Origin: an uncultured Christensenella sp.
Lineage (GTDB): Bacteria; Bacillota; Clostridia; Christensenellales; Borkfalkiaceae
Length of the DNA stretch: 64,000 bases
Assembly (NCBI GenBank): GCA_910585595.1
Contig: CAJUET010000005.1
Coordinates: 62,001 to 126,000 of the forward strand
Direction: 5' to 3'
The notes under the pieces were generated by a model. It was not told the origin of the DNA and did not search any database. It saw only the letters and a list, made by a program, of their open reading frames with translations. Positions 6,913 through 15,590 of this stretch are shown here, piece by piece (position 1 is the first letter of the stretch; each line of letters opens with the position of its first letter). The position numbers and the translations under genes are program-made.

Positions 6913-9204
6913 ATGACAGTATTATCCGAATTGAACGAAGAACAGAGAAATCCCGTCCTCGATACCGAGGGCGCGGTTTTGGTGCTTGCGGGTGCGGGGA
7001 GCGGCAAGACGCGCGTTTTAACGGCGCGTATCGCCTACCTTACGGAGGAAAAACATGTGCCGCCCGAAAACATTCTTGCAATCACTTTCACAAATAAAGC
7101 GGCGAACGAAATGAAGGAACGGCTTTCCGCAATGACGGACGTGGGGGGAATGTGGGTTTCGACTATTCACTCCATGTGCGTGAAAATTTTAAGAATGTTT
7201 GCCGCGAAGCGGGGCTTAAACGAGAACTTTTCGATCTATTCGGAACAGGAGCGTTCGGCGGTTATCAAGCAGGCGTACAAGGAGCTCGGCTATAACGACG
7301 AGGACTTGTTAAAAGCTGCAAAGTGGCATATTTCAAATGCGAAAATGCTGGGTCTTGCACCCGAAGATTACAACAGAGAGAACCGCAGGCAGAACAATAT
7401 CGAAGCGGTCACCGCCGTGTATGCGGCTTATGCAAGTCACCTCAAAAGAAACAACGCGCTTGATTTTGACGACCTTTTGACGGAGGCCCGCGCGCTTTTG
7501 AGCGAGGATAAAGAGGCGCTCGAATATCTTTCGGGCAAGTTCCGCTATATCCATGTGGACGAGTTTCAGGATACCAACGCGGTGCAGTTCGACATCATTA
7601 AAATGCTTTCGTCCGCGCACGGAAATCTGTTCGTCGTGGGCGACGACGATCAGTCCATTTACGGCTGGCGGGGCGCGGAAGTCGAGAATATTTTAAACTT
7701 CGAAAAGAGTTATCCCAAAGCCAAAACCTATAAACTGCAACAGAATTACCGCTCTACAAAAGCCATTCTGTCCCTTGCGAACGCTTCGATCGCACATAAC
7801 CGTATGCGCAAGGGTAAGGAACTTTGGACGGAGAACGGTGAAGGGGACAGCCCCGTTTATTACGAGGCGGAAGAGGAAGCGGGCGAGGCGCTCTATGCGG
7901 TTCGCATGATCGCGGAATATTTGAGAAGAGGTTACAAATTCTCGGACTTTGCCGTACTTATGCGTATCAACGCGCTCACGCGCTCTTACGAGCAGGAGTT
8001 CACGAAATACGGTATTCCGTATAAGGTGTTCGGGGGTTTTAAGTTCTTCGAGCGAAAGGAAATCAAAGAAATTTTAGCGTATCTCCGCATTGCGTCGAAC
8101 CCCTTCGACGACGAGGCGATCGAGCGCATAATCAACGTGCCCAAGCGGGGGATCGGCGACAAGACGATTTCCGCCATGCGCGAATATGCCGCGCGGGAAG
8201 ATTTGAATTTGTACGACGCGCTTCTGAATTGCGGCGACCTTTCCGTAAACGCGGGTACGAAGGAAAAACTCCGTGCGTTCGGGAGCTATTTAAAAGATAT
8301 TATCGTTTATTCGCAGGAAGCGAGCGTGAAGGACCTTGTAAAATACGTTCTCGATACCTCTGGACTGTATGCGCAGTATGAGGGCGACTCGGACGAAAAC
8401 GTGACGAGAAGGGCTAACCTTGACGAATTCCAGAACTCCGTCGACGAGTATTCGCGGATGAACGAGGGCGCCGCCTTAAAGGACTATTTACAGCAGGTCA
8501 CACTCTATTCGGATACCGATGAAATGGACGAGAGCGAATATGTGACGATCGCGACCGTACACGCCGTAAAGGGGCTTGAATTCCGTTGCGTGTTTTTCTG
8601 CGGACTCGAAGAGGACATCATGCCCACTTCCCGCGCCGCAAGATCGGAGGAGCTCGAAGAGGAGCGGCGGCTCATGTACGTTGCGATTACCCGCGCAAAA
8701 GAGAAGCTGTGGCTGACCCGTTCGAAGAGCCGTTATCTGTACGGCAGAAGAGAACCTTCGGCGCGTTCGCGTTTTATAGAGGAACTCAAAGACGAATTAA
8801 AATTGGCGCCGACTTCGCGCCTTGTCGCATACAACGGCAGTCACGGCAGCAGTTACGGCGGTTATAGCGGCGGCTACGGTGCGCAAAAGACGGGTTGGGG
8901 ATATAAGCGCGAGACGGATTTCGATGATTCGCGTGTGAGCGACAGCTTCCCGTCCTTCGGCGGAAGCAGCAAGCCGCCCGTTCGGTTCGGGAACGCAGGC
9001 GGCGTAAAGCCCGCGCCTTCGGCGCCGCGGGGCGACGTTTCCAAGTTCCGCGAGGGCGTAAAAGTCAGGCACGCGAGATTCGGCGAAGGGGTGGTCGTCG
9101 CCATGCGCGGACAGGGCGGAAATCTTATCGTGACCGTTCGCTTCGATACGGCGGGGAATAAGGATCTGGCGGCGGCGCTCGCTCCGCTCGAAATACTCGA
9201 CTGA
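6913..9204 (+). CDS. pcrA: ATP-dependent DNA helicase, UvrD/PcrA type
   Basis: 763 residues, close to the 730-760 of PcrA. Superfamily 1A 3'-5' helicase used in repair, replication-fork maintenance and removal of recombinase from DNA. Motifs in order: LNEEQRNPV (Q motif), Walker A GAGSGKT at 27-33, AITFTNKAANEMKER (Ia), VDEFQDT at about 215 (Walker B), GDDDQSIYGWRGA (III), LQQNYRST (IV), VHAVKGLEF (V) and YVAITRAKEKL (VI). The C-terminus after a Gly/Ser/Tyr-rich linker ends in a Tudor-like module (VRHARFGEGVVV), a PcrA hallmark that contacts RNA polymerase. It is followed 12 bases later by ligA, the usual pcrA-ligA pairing of Firmicutes. Its promoter leaves almost no 5' leader. Confidence 0.95.
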   Translation: MTVLSELNEEQRNPVLDTEGAVLVLAGAGSGKTRVLTARIAYLTEEKHVPPENILAITFTNKAANEMKERLSAMTDVGGMWVSTIHSMCVKILRMFAAKRGLNENFSIYSEQERSAVIKQAYKELGYNDEDLLKAAKWHISNAKMLGLAPEDYNRENRRQNNIEAVTAVYAAYASHLKRNNALDFDDLLTEARALLSEDKEALEYLSGKFRYIHVDEFQDTNAVQFDIIKMLSSAHGNLFVVGDDDQSIYGWRGAEVENILNFEKSYPKAKTYKLQQNYRSTKAILSLANASIAHNRMRKGKELWTENGEGDSPVYYEAEEEAGEALYAVRMIAEYLRRGYKFSDFAVLMRINALTRSYEQEFTKYGIPYKVFGGFKFFERKEIKEILAYLRIASNPFDDEAIERIINVPKRGIGDKTISAMREYAAREDLNLYDALLNCGDLSVNAGTKEKLRAFGSYLKDIIVYSQEASVKDLVKYVLDTSGLYAQYEGDSDENVTRRANLDEFQNSVDEYSRMNEGAALKDYLQQVTLYSDTDEMDESEYVTIATVHAVKGLEFRCVFFCGLEEDIMPTSRAARSEELEEERRLMYVAITRAKEKLWLTRSKSRYLYGRREPSARSRFIEELKDELKLAPTSRLVAYNGSHGSSYGGYSGGYGAQKTGWGYKRETDFDDSRVSDSFPSFGGSSKPPVRFGNAGGVKPAPSAPRGDVSKFREGVKVRHARFGEGVVVAMRGQGGNLIVTVRFDTAGNKDLAAALAPLEILD

Positions 9205-9216
9205 AAGAGGGAAACC

Positions 9217-11160
9217 ATGAAAGACAGAATGAGAGAACTTGTCGATATTCTCAATAAATGGGCTTATGAATATTACGTTCTCGATAATCCGAGCGTCGCG
9301 GACAGAGAGTACGATAAGCTGTACGACGAGCTCCGTGAGCTAGAACGGGAGAACGGCGTGGTTCTTCCCGATTCCCCCACGCGGCGCGTAGGCGGCGAGC
9401 CGGTGAAGGCGTTCGGGAAGCACGCGCATATCGCCCGCCTGTACAGTTTAGACAAGGCGGTCACGGACGACGAGCTCTCCGCTTTTTTTACGCGGGTGCA
9501 GAAGGCGGGGAATACCGATTTTACGGTGGAATACAAGTACGACGGCTTGACGGTGTGTCTGACTTACGAAAACGGCGAGTTTGTGCGTGCGACCACGCGC
9601 GGCAACGGAGTAGAGGGGGAGGACGTCACCGAACAGGTTTTAACCGTTCACAGTTTCCCTTTAACGATCTCTTACAAAGGCGTTTTGGAGGTGCGCGGCG
9701 AGGCGGTCATGCGCCTGTCGCGGCTCAAAGAGTATAACGAACTGCATCCCGATGATCAGCTTAAAAACGCGCGGAACGCGGCGGCGGGCGCCGTTCGTAA
9801 TCTTGACCCCAAGGCGACCGCGTCACGCAAGATAGATATTCTCTTTTACGATATCAACTACATGAGCGAGAATCCCTTGAAATCGCAAACGGAGGAGCGG
9901 GAATTTCTCAAACGCGAGGGCTTTGCGACGTTTCCTTACTTCAAGCTTTGCAAGGACTACGATGAGGTAAAGTCGGCGATCGATGAAATTGAAATCGGAC
10001 GCAAACAGATAGATTATTTGACGGACGGCGCAGTCGTAAAGGCAAACGGCGAAGAGGTGCGCGCAAAGATGGGCTATACCGATAAGTTTCCGCGCTGGGC
10101 AATCGCCTACAAGTTCGAAGCGGAGGAGGCGGAATCGGAAGTTCTTCGCGTATTCTGGCAGGTGGGAAGAACGGGAAAGCTCACGCCGCTTGCCGAAATC
10201 GAGCCCGTGGAACTTGCGGGTGCGACGGTAAGAAGAGCAACTTTAAATAACTACGGCGATCTTATGAAGAAGGACGTGAAGGTTCATTCCCGCGTACTCG
10301 TGCGCCGTTCAAACGAAGTCATTCCCGAAATTTTGGGGGCAGTCTCCCATACCGAAGGGAGCGTACCCGTGGAAAAACCGCAAACCTGTCCCTTCTGCGG
10401 GAGCGAAATCAAAGAATCGGGCGCGAATCTCTTTTGCCCGAACCGTGAATGTCCGCCCCGCGTCGTGCAGAAGCTGACGCATTTCTGCACGAAGAACGCC
10501 ATGGATATCGAGGGTATGAGCGAAGCGACTTTAACGCTTTTGAACGAAAAAAAGGCAGTCAAGAACTTTTCCGATTTATATCTTCTGAACGAAGAGAGCT
10601 TCGAGGGGCTGGACGGCTTCGGCAAAAAAAAGACGGAGAACCTTTTGAGCGCGATTCGAAAGAGTAAAAATATTCCGCTCGATCGTTTTATTTACGCGCT
10701 CGGCATAGGCGGGATCGGCAGGGTCGCTTCGCGCGATTTGGCGGCGTTCGGGAGTTTGGAAAAGGTCGCCGCACTCTCCGAAGAGGAGCTTATTGCCGTC
10801 GAGAACGTAGGCGAAATTACGGCGCGCGCCGTTGCGGAATACTTTCGGGACGGTGAAAACAAAGCGGAAATCGAAAAGCTCACGTCTCTCGGCGTTGCGC
10901 CGTTTGCAAAGCGGCAGGCGGCAGGCGGAAAATTTGCGGGGCAGATCGTCGTTTTAACGGGCAGTCTTTCCTCTATGTCGCGTTCGGAAGCGCAGAAAAT
11001 CATCGAAGAGGAAGGGGGCGTTTCCGGCAGTTCCGTAACGGGTAAAACCACACTCGTCGTTGCGGGCGAGAGCGCGGGGAGCAAGCTTGATAAGGCGAAA
11101 AAGGCAGGTATTCCCGTCATCGGCGAGGAGGAGTTTTTGAAACTTTTAACGAACGGATAA
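9217..11160 (+). CDS. ligA: NAD-dependent DNA ligase LigA
   Basis: 647 residues, slightly short of the usual 665-670. The enzyme seals nicks using NAD+. The N-terminal Ia region (YYVLDNPSVADREYDKLY) binds NMN. The adenylated lysine is K108 in YKYDGLTV. The nucleotidyltransferase continues through TRGNGVEGEDVT and NARNAAAGAVRNLD, then an OB fold. The Zn finger is CPFCG at about 391 with CPNRECPP about 16 residues later. Helix-hairpin-helix repeats (IGGIGRVASRDLAAFG, VENVGEITARAV) follow, and a BRCT domain fills about 575-647. All domains are complete. It starts 12 bases after pcrA, with AGAGGGAA as its ribosome-binding site, so the two are likely co-transcribed. Confidence 0.97.
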   Translation: MKDRMRELVDILNKWAYEYYVLDNPSVADREYDKLYDELRELERENGVVLPDSPTRRVGGEPVKAFGKHAHIARLYSLDKAVTDDELSAFFTRVQKAGNTDFTVEYKYDGLTVCLTYENGEFVRATTRGNGVEGEDVTEQVLTVHSFPLTISYKGVLEVRGEAVMRLSRLKEYNELHPDDQLKNARNAAAGAVRNLDPKATASRKIDILFYDINYMSENPLKSQTEEREFLKREGFATFPYFKLCKDYDEVKSAIDEIEIGRKQIDYLTDGAVVKANGEEVRAKMGYTDKFPRWAIAYKFEAEEAESEVLRVFWQVGRTGKLTPLAEIEPVELAGATVRRATLNNYGDLMKKDVKVHSRVLVRRSNEVIPEILGAVSHTEGSVPVEKPQTCPFCGSEIKESGANLFCPNRECPPRVVQKLTHFCTKNAMDIEGMSEATLTLLNEKKAVKNFSDLYLLNEESFEGLDGFGKKKTENLLSAIRKSKNIPLDRFIYALGIGGIGRVASRDLAAFGSLEKVAALSEEELIAVENVGEITARAVAEYFRDGENKAEIEKLTSLGVAPFAKRQAAGGKFAGQIVVLTGSLSSMSRSEAQKIIEEEGGVSGSSVTGKTTLVVAGESAGSKLDKAKKAGIPVIGEEEFLKLLTNG

Positions 11161-11166
11161 AAATAC

Positions 11167-11195
11167 TTGAAAACTTTCGGAAGATATGTTATAAT
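11167..11195 (+). promoter_or_regulatory. Promoter of the yicC-gmk-rpoZ group
   Basis: TTGAAA (11167-11172), 17-bp spacer, TATAAT (11190-11195). GGGAGAGG lies in the short leader before ATG 11216. Confidence 0.8.
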
Positions 11196-11215
11196 AAACG
11201 GGAGAGGCGAGAATT

Positions 11216-12088
11216 ATGTACAGCATGACGGGCTACGGAAAAGGCGACTACCGTAAAGACGGAATCGAATTGACGGTCGAGGTGAAATCGGTAAACAACC
11301 GCTTTCTCGATCTGACCGTAAAAAGCCCCCGCATTTTCGCCTGCTTTGAGGAGCTGATCCGCTCCCATGTGCGTGAAAGCATTACGCGCGGACATGTCGA
11401 CGTGTTCGTAAGTTTTACGGATAAGCGCGAACGGTGCAAAAATTTCTTCGTCGATATCGGCGTTGCCAAGGCTTACGAGGCGGCGGCGAAAACACTGAAA
11501 AGCGAGCTCGGCAGCGTGAAGGACGATCTGACCCTTTCCTTTTATCTGCGCCTTCCCGACGTTGTTAGACAGGAGGACGCCGAGGGGGAGGACGCGGAAT
11601 CGAAAAACGCGCTCCTATCCGCGCTTGATTCCGCACTTGAAAATCTCTTGAAAATGCGTCTTGCGGAAGGGGAACGGTTGAAGAACGATCTTTTATCGCG
11701 CGTGGAGACTGTTTCCGTTTTGTGTGAAGAAATCAAGACCCGCGCTCCCTCGGTGGCGGAGGAATACCGCAAGAAGATGACGGAGCGTATCCGCGAGCTT
11801 GTCGGAAGCGGCGCGGACGAAACGCGGATCTTAACGGAAGCCGCGATCTTTACCGATAAATGCAATATCGACGAAGAACTTACAAGGCTCTCGTCTCATA
11901 TCGCGGAATTTTATTCCGTTGCGAAAGAGAAGATCATCGGCAGAAAACTCGACTTTCTCATTCAGGAATTCAATCGCGAATGCAATACGATCTGTTCCAA
12001 ATCGAACGATTCCGAGGTTACGCGTCTGGCGCTTTCCATGAAGAATGAAATCGAAAAAATACGCGAGCAGATTCAGAACATCGAATAA
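11216..12088 (+). CDS. yicC: YicC/YloC family endoribonuclease
   Basis: 290 residues, typical of the YicC family, now regarded as RNases acting on small RNAs and mRNA. Family hallmarks are the N-terminal MYSMTGYGKG, VEVKSVNNRFLD and SHVRESITRGHVDVFV, and at the C-terminus the DUF1732 region with KLDFLIQEFNRECNTICSKSND and the helix LSMKNEIEKIREQIQNIE. The Glu-rich C-terminal segment is thought to hold catalytic residues. It starts an operon; gmk begins one base after its stop codon, the same order as yloC-gmk in Bacillus. Confidence 0.93.
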   Translation: MYSMTGYGKGDYRKDGIELTVEVKSVNNRFLDLTVKSPRIFACFEELIRSHVRESITRGHVDVFVSFTDKRERCKNFFVDIGVAKAYEAAAKTLKSELGSVKDDLTLSFYLRLPDVVRQEDAEGEDAESKNALLSALDSALENLLKMRLAEGERLKNDLLSRVETVSVLCEEIKTRAPSVAEEYRKKMTERIRELVGSGADETRILTEAAIFTDKCNIDEELTRLSSHIAEFYSVAKEKIIGRKLDFLIQEFNRECNTICSKSNDSEVTRLALSMKNEIEKIREQIQNIE

Positions 12089-12089
12089 C

Positions 12090-12665
12090 ATGGGAACGCT
12101 GTTTGTAATTTCTGGTCCCTCGGGCGTGGGAAAAGGAACGCTTGTCAATTTGCTTATGCAGGACGATAAGTCGCTTGTGCTCTCTGTTTCCTGCACGACC
12201 CGCCGTCCCCGCGTAGGCGAAGTGAACGGAAAGTCGTATTTCTTTATTTCTCAAGAGGAATTCCTCAAACGGAAAGAGGAGAACGGGTTTCTCGAATGGG
12301 ACGAACATTTCGGGAACTATTACGGAACGCCGAAGTCCTTCGTGCTCGAACAGTTGAAAACGCATTCCGTCATATTGGAAATCGACGTAAAGGGCGCGTT
12401 GCAGGTTCGCGAGGCGCTGAAAGGAAGTCCGGTGGAGCCTGTGCTCATCATGATTACGCCGCCGAGTTCGCAGGAACTGATCAATCGTCTGTCGGGGCGG
12501 AATTCGGAATCGATGACGGAGCTTTTGAAACGTTTAAAACGGGTCGATTACGAGCTTTCGCAAAAGGACGCTTACGATTACGTCATCGTCAACGACGACT
12601 TAAATGAGGCAAAAGAGAACCTCGAAAAAATTATTGGATCGGAAAAAGCAAAAAGGAGATTATGA
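12090..12665 (+). CDS. gmk: Guanylate kinase
   Basis: 191 residues. It phosphorylates GMP to GDP with ATP. Start chosen at ATG 12090 (MGTLFVISGPSGVGKGT) because the longer in-frame ORF from 12045 would run inside yicC. The P-loop GPSGVGKGT is at residues 9-17, the GMP-binding stretch is SCTTRRPRVGEVNGKSYFF, and VILEIDVKGALQV is present as in other Gmk proteins. The arginine-bearing lid (RLSGRNSES) is intact. It lies between yicC and rpoZ with almost no spacing. Confidence 0.96.
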   Translation: MGTLFVISGPSGVGKGTLVNLLMQDDKSLVLSVSCTTRRPRVGEVNGKSYFFISQEEFLKRKEENGFLEWDEHFGNYYGTPKSFVLEQLKTHSVILEIDVKGALQVREALKGSPVEPVLIMITPPSSQELINRLSGRNSESMTELLKRLKRVDYELSQKDAYDYVIVNDDLNEAKENLEKIIGSEKAKRRL

Positions 12666-12666
12666 T

Positions 12667-12888
12667 ATGATAAACGAACCTTCGGTAGACGAATTGGTAA
12701 GAAAACTCGGCTCGGAAGAAATGCCCGTGAGCCGCTATGAGCTGTGCGTGCTCGTTTCAAAACGCACCCGTCAGATCATCGAGCAGATGCAGTCTACGGG
12801 CGTAAGCGAACTCCCCGGCAGACAGAAGGAACTCGTGCTTGCGTGCAACGAGGTCATGAACGGTAAGATATACGGCAGTCACGACTGA
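12667..12888 (+). CDS. rpoZ: RNA polymerase omega subunit
   Basis: 73 residues, normal for omega, which binds the beta' C-terminus and helps RNA polymerase assembly. Start chosen at ATG 12667, one base after the gmk stop, with AAAAAGGAGAT upstream. The protein begins MINEPSVDELVRKLG and shows the conserved core SRYELCVLVSKRTRQI, which aligns with the SRYeLv..aakRAR element of omega subunits. Positions gmk-rpoZ-priA match Bacillus except that coaBC is missing between rpoZ and priA. Confidence 0.92.
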   Translation: MINEPSVDELVRKLGSEEMPVSRYELCVLVSKRTRQIIEQMQSTGVSELPGRQKELVLACNEVMNGKIYGSHD

Positions 12889-12907
12889 GATTTAACGAAC
12901 TGAAAAA

Positions 12908-12930
12908 AACAGCCCCGTTTCGGGGCTGTT
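12908..12930. terminator. Ten-bp hairpin between rpoZ and priA
   Basis: AACAGCCCCG and CGGGGCTGTT pair perfectly around TTT. On the + strand only TTTC follows, so termination after rpoZ is probably partial. A seven-A run before the stem gives a good T-run on the - strand, where no gene ends. Confidence 0.6.
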
Positions 12931-12947
12931 TCAATAAAAGGTGATTG

Positions 12948-15119
12948 ATGGTTGCGGAAGTTATCGTAGACATTGCCCACAGCGAAGTGGATAAAATATT
13001 CGACTACGCCTGCGGCGACGACATTACGGCAGGTATGCGGGTAGCCGTTCCTTTTGGGCGGAGCGCCGCAACGGGCTTCGTTGTGCGCGTAAAAGAGAGG
13101 AGCGATTATCCTGCGGAAAAACTGAAAAGCGTGTTCCGCGCCGAAGAGGACTTCCCCGCGATCACGGAGGAATGCCTTAAATTGGCAAAAAAGATCTCCG
13201 ATCGTTACAGCTGTCCGCTCGCGCTCGCTCTCCGTCTCTTTCTGCCTGCGGAAATGCGGACGGGTAAGGTCGGAGAAGTATTTTTGAATTATGCCCGACT
13301 TTCGGGCAAGGCGGCTGATATTTCTCCCCGCGCGCCCAAGCAGGTGATGCTGTACAGCTATCTCGAGGAGCACGGCGAGGCGGAGAGTGCGTATCTCCGC
13401 GAAGCGTTCGGGGCAGCGGCTTTTAAAGCGCTTTTGGAAAAGGGCGCGCTTACGGAAGAAAAGAGACGGCGCTACCGCGATCCCTATAAGCAGGTTTCGG
13501 GCGAGAGGGCGGAACATACGCTGACCTCCGCGCAGGCAAACGCCGTCGCCTCGATCAGAAATACCGAAAAGACGGTCACCCTCCTGCACGGGGTCACGGG
13601 GAGCGGAAAGACGGAGATCTATTTGAAAATGATCGCGGGAGAGCTGAACGCGGGGCGGAGCGCGATCTTTCTCGTGCCCGAAATTTCCCTGACGCCCCAG
13701 ATGCTCTTGCAGCTGCGCTCTCGCTTCGGGCGGAGCGCGGCGATTCTGCACAGCGGACTCTCTGCGGGCGAACGCTTCGACGAGTGGATGCGCCTTCGGG
13801 AAGGAGAGGCGAAAATTGCGATCGGTGCGCGAAGCGCAGTCTTTGCGCCCGTCGAAAACGTGGGCGTTATCATCATCGACGAGGAACACGACGGAAGCTA
13901 TTCTTCGGAGAGCGCACCGCGCTACAATACGGCGGATATCGCGCTGTTGCGTGCAAAATACAACGGCTGCAAACTCATTCTGGGAAGTGCGACGCCATCC
14001 GTCGAAACCTACATGAAGGCGAAGAACGGGGAATTTAATCTTGTAAAACTTCCGAACCGGATCAATGCAAGACCGCTTCCCGAAGTGAATATCGTGGATA
14101 TGCGTCGGGAAGTGAGAAGGGGAAATCCCTCGCCCTTTTCGCGCGTTTTAAAAGATAAGCTGGAAAAGTGCTTGGGGGAAGGAAACCAGGCGATTTTGTT
14201 TTTAAATCGCAGGGGATATTCGCAAACGGTCATCTGCCGCGATTGCGGATACGTCGCCAAGTGTGAGAACTGCGACGTCTCGCTAACCTACCACAGCGAA
14301 GAAAACTGCCTGAAATGCCACTATTGCGGAACGAAGTACAAAATGCTTCCCGCCTGTCCTGAGTGCGGCGGTAAGCACGTCCGCTATGTGGGAACGGGCA
14401 CGCAGAAGATCGAAAGCGAGTTGAAAAACCTCTATCCTTCGGCGCGTATTCTCCGGATGGACAACGATACGACGAACGGAAAAGAGGGTCATTTTAAAAT
14501 ATTAAAGAAGTTTTCCGACCGAGAGGCGGATATTCTAGTCGGCACGCAGATGGTAGCCAAGGGGCACGATTTCCCTGCCGTGACCCTCGTTGGAATTTTG
14601 GACGCAGATATGAGCCTGCACTTCTCCGATTACAGGAGCGGCGAGCGAACCTTTCAGCTCGTCACGCAGGTCGCGGGCAGGAGCGGCAGAGCGGAGAACA
14701 GGGGCGAAGTTGTTTTACAGACCTTCGATCCCGATAATTATATTCTCCGCTTTGCAACGCAGTACGATTACGAGGGTTTTTACGAGCATGAGGTTTCTAT
14801 CCGCGCCGCAACTATGTTCCCTCCGTTTGCAAAAATCGTGCGCGTTATGGTGTGCGGCGAGAATGAAAAAGAGGCGCTTTCGGCGCTGAAAGAAGTGTAC
14901 GACAGGCTCAACGAAATCTATTTGGCTCACGCCGAAAGCTTTTTGATTTTCAATAAAATGCACGCGCCGATCAAATATATCAAGAACAGCTTCCGCTATC
15001 AGGTGTTAATGCGGCTTGTGGATCCCTCCCTTCTTAAAGAAATTTACGCTGCCTGTTCGGAAGTCAAACCGAAAAACGCGCTTGTGTATGTAGAAGAAAA
15101 TCCGGCGAATTTAAGTTAA
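12948..15119 (+). CDS. priA: Primosomal protein N' (replication restart helicase PriA)
   Basis: 723 residues, a normal PriA. It recognises stalled forks and reloads the replicative helicase. ATG 12948 is chosen with AAAAGGTGAT upstream; TTG 12945 would add one residue. The N-terminal 3'BD domain is visible (VDIAHSEVDKIFDYACGD, RVAVPFG). Walker A GVTGSGKTEIYL is at about 213, the DEEH box is IDEEHDGSY, and eight zinc Cys lie in CRDCGYVAKCENCD, CLKCHYCG and CPECGG. Helicase motifs V and VI follow in GTQMVAKGHDFP and QVAGRSGRAENRGEV. It begins the priA-def-fmt-rsmB-rlmN-rpe-thiN run in which genes overlap or nearly touch. Confidence 0.96.
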   Translation: MVAEVIVDIAHSEVDKIFDYACGDDITAGMRVAVPFGRSAATGFVVRVKERSDYPAEKLKSVFRAEEDFPAITEECLKLAKKISDRYSCPLALALRLFLPAEMRTGKVGEVFLNYARLSGKAADISPRAPKQVMLYSYLEEHGEAESAYLREAFGAAAFKALLEKGALTEEKRRRYRDPYKQVSGERAEHTLTSAQANAVASIRNTEKTVTLLHGVTGSGKTEIYLKMIAGELNAGRSAIFLVPEISLTPQMLLQLRSRFGRSAAILHSGLSAGERFDEWMRLREGEAKIAIGARSAVFAPVENVGVIIIDEEHDGSYSSESAPRYNTADIALLRAKYNGCKLILGSATPSVETYMKAKNGEFNLVKLPNRINARPLPEVNIVDMRREVRRGNPSPFSRVLKDKLEKCLGEGNQAILFLNRRGYSQTVICRDCGYVAKCENCDVSLTYHSEENCLKCHYCGTKYKMLPACPECGGKHVRYVGTGTQKIESELKNLYPSARILRMDNDTTNGKEGHFKILKKFSDREADILVGTQMVAKGHDFPAVTLVGILDADMSLHFSDYRSGERTFQLVTQVAGRSGRAENRGEVVLQTFDPDNYILRFATQYDYEGFYEHEVSIRAATMFPPFAKIVRVMVCGENEKEALSALKEVYDRLNEIYLAHAESFLIFNKMHAPIKYIKNSFRYQVLMRLVDPSLLKEIYAACSEVKPKNALVYVEENPANLS

Positions 15120-15132
15120 AAGGAGAACGAAA

Positions 15133-15588
15133 ATGATAAAAGAAGTCGTACAAATCGGGAATCCCGTGTTAAGGGAGACCTGTAAACCCGTAACAAGATT
15201 CGATTATGAGCTTGCGGCTCTCCTCGACGATTTAAAGGATACCGTAAAACGGGAGCAGGGCGCAGGGCTTGCGGCGCCCCAGATAGGAGTGCCCGTGCGC
15301 GTCGCGGTCGTAGACGTCGACGAGGGGTTCTTCGAATTCGTTAATCCCGTTTTCGTTTGGCAGAAAGGAGAGCAAGTAGGACCGGAGGGCTGTCTTTCCG
15401 TGCGAGGAAAGGTGGGTACGGTGCGCCGCCCCGATAAGGTCAAGATTATCTTTCAAGACAGAAAGGGGGATAAATATTCGCTCGTTGCCCGCGGCTTTTT
15501 TGCCCGAGCGATTTGCCATGAGTTCGACCACCTCGACGGGGTCGTCTATACCGACAAAGCAACGAGTATCAAAGACGCAGAGGAATAA
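15133..15588 (+). CDS. def: Peptide deformylase
   Basis: 151 residues, a type 1 deformylase that removes the formyl group from nascent chains. All three family motifs are present: GAGLAAPQIG (G-phi-G-phi-AAxQ), EGCLSV with the metal-binding Cys, and CHEFDHLDG with two metal-binding His and the catalytic Glu (HExxH). AAAAGGAGAAC lies upstream of the ATG. It is followed two bases later by fmt, the universal partner that formylates initiator Met-tRNA. Confidence 0.97.
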   Translation: MIKEVVQIGNPVLRETCKPVTRFDYELAALLDDLKDTVKREQGAGLAAPQIGVPVRVAVVDVDEGFFEFVNPVFVWQKGEQVGPEGCLSVRGKVGTVRRPDKVKIIFQDRKGDKYSLVARGFFARAICHEFDHLDGVVYTDKATSIKDAEE

Positions 15589-15590
15589 AG

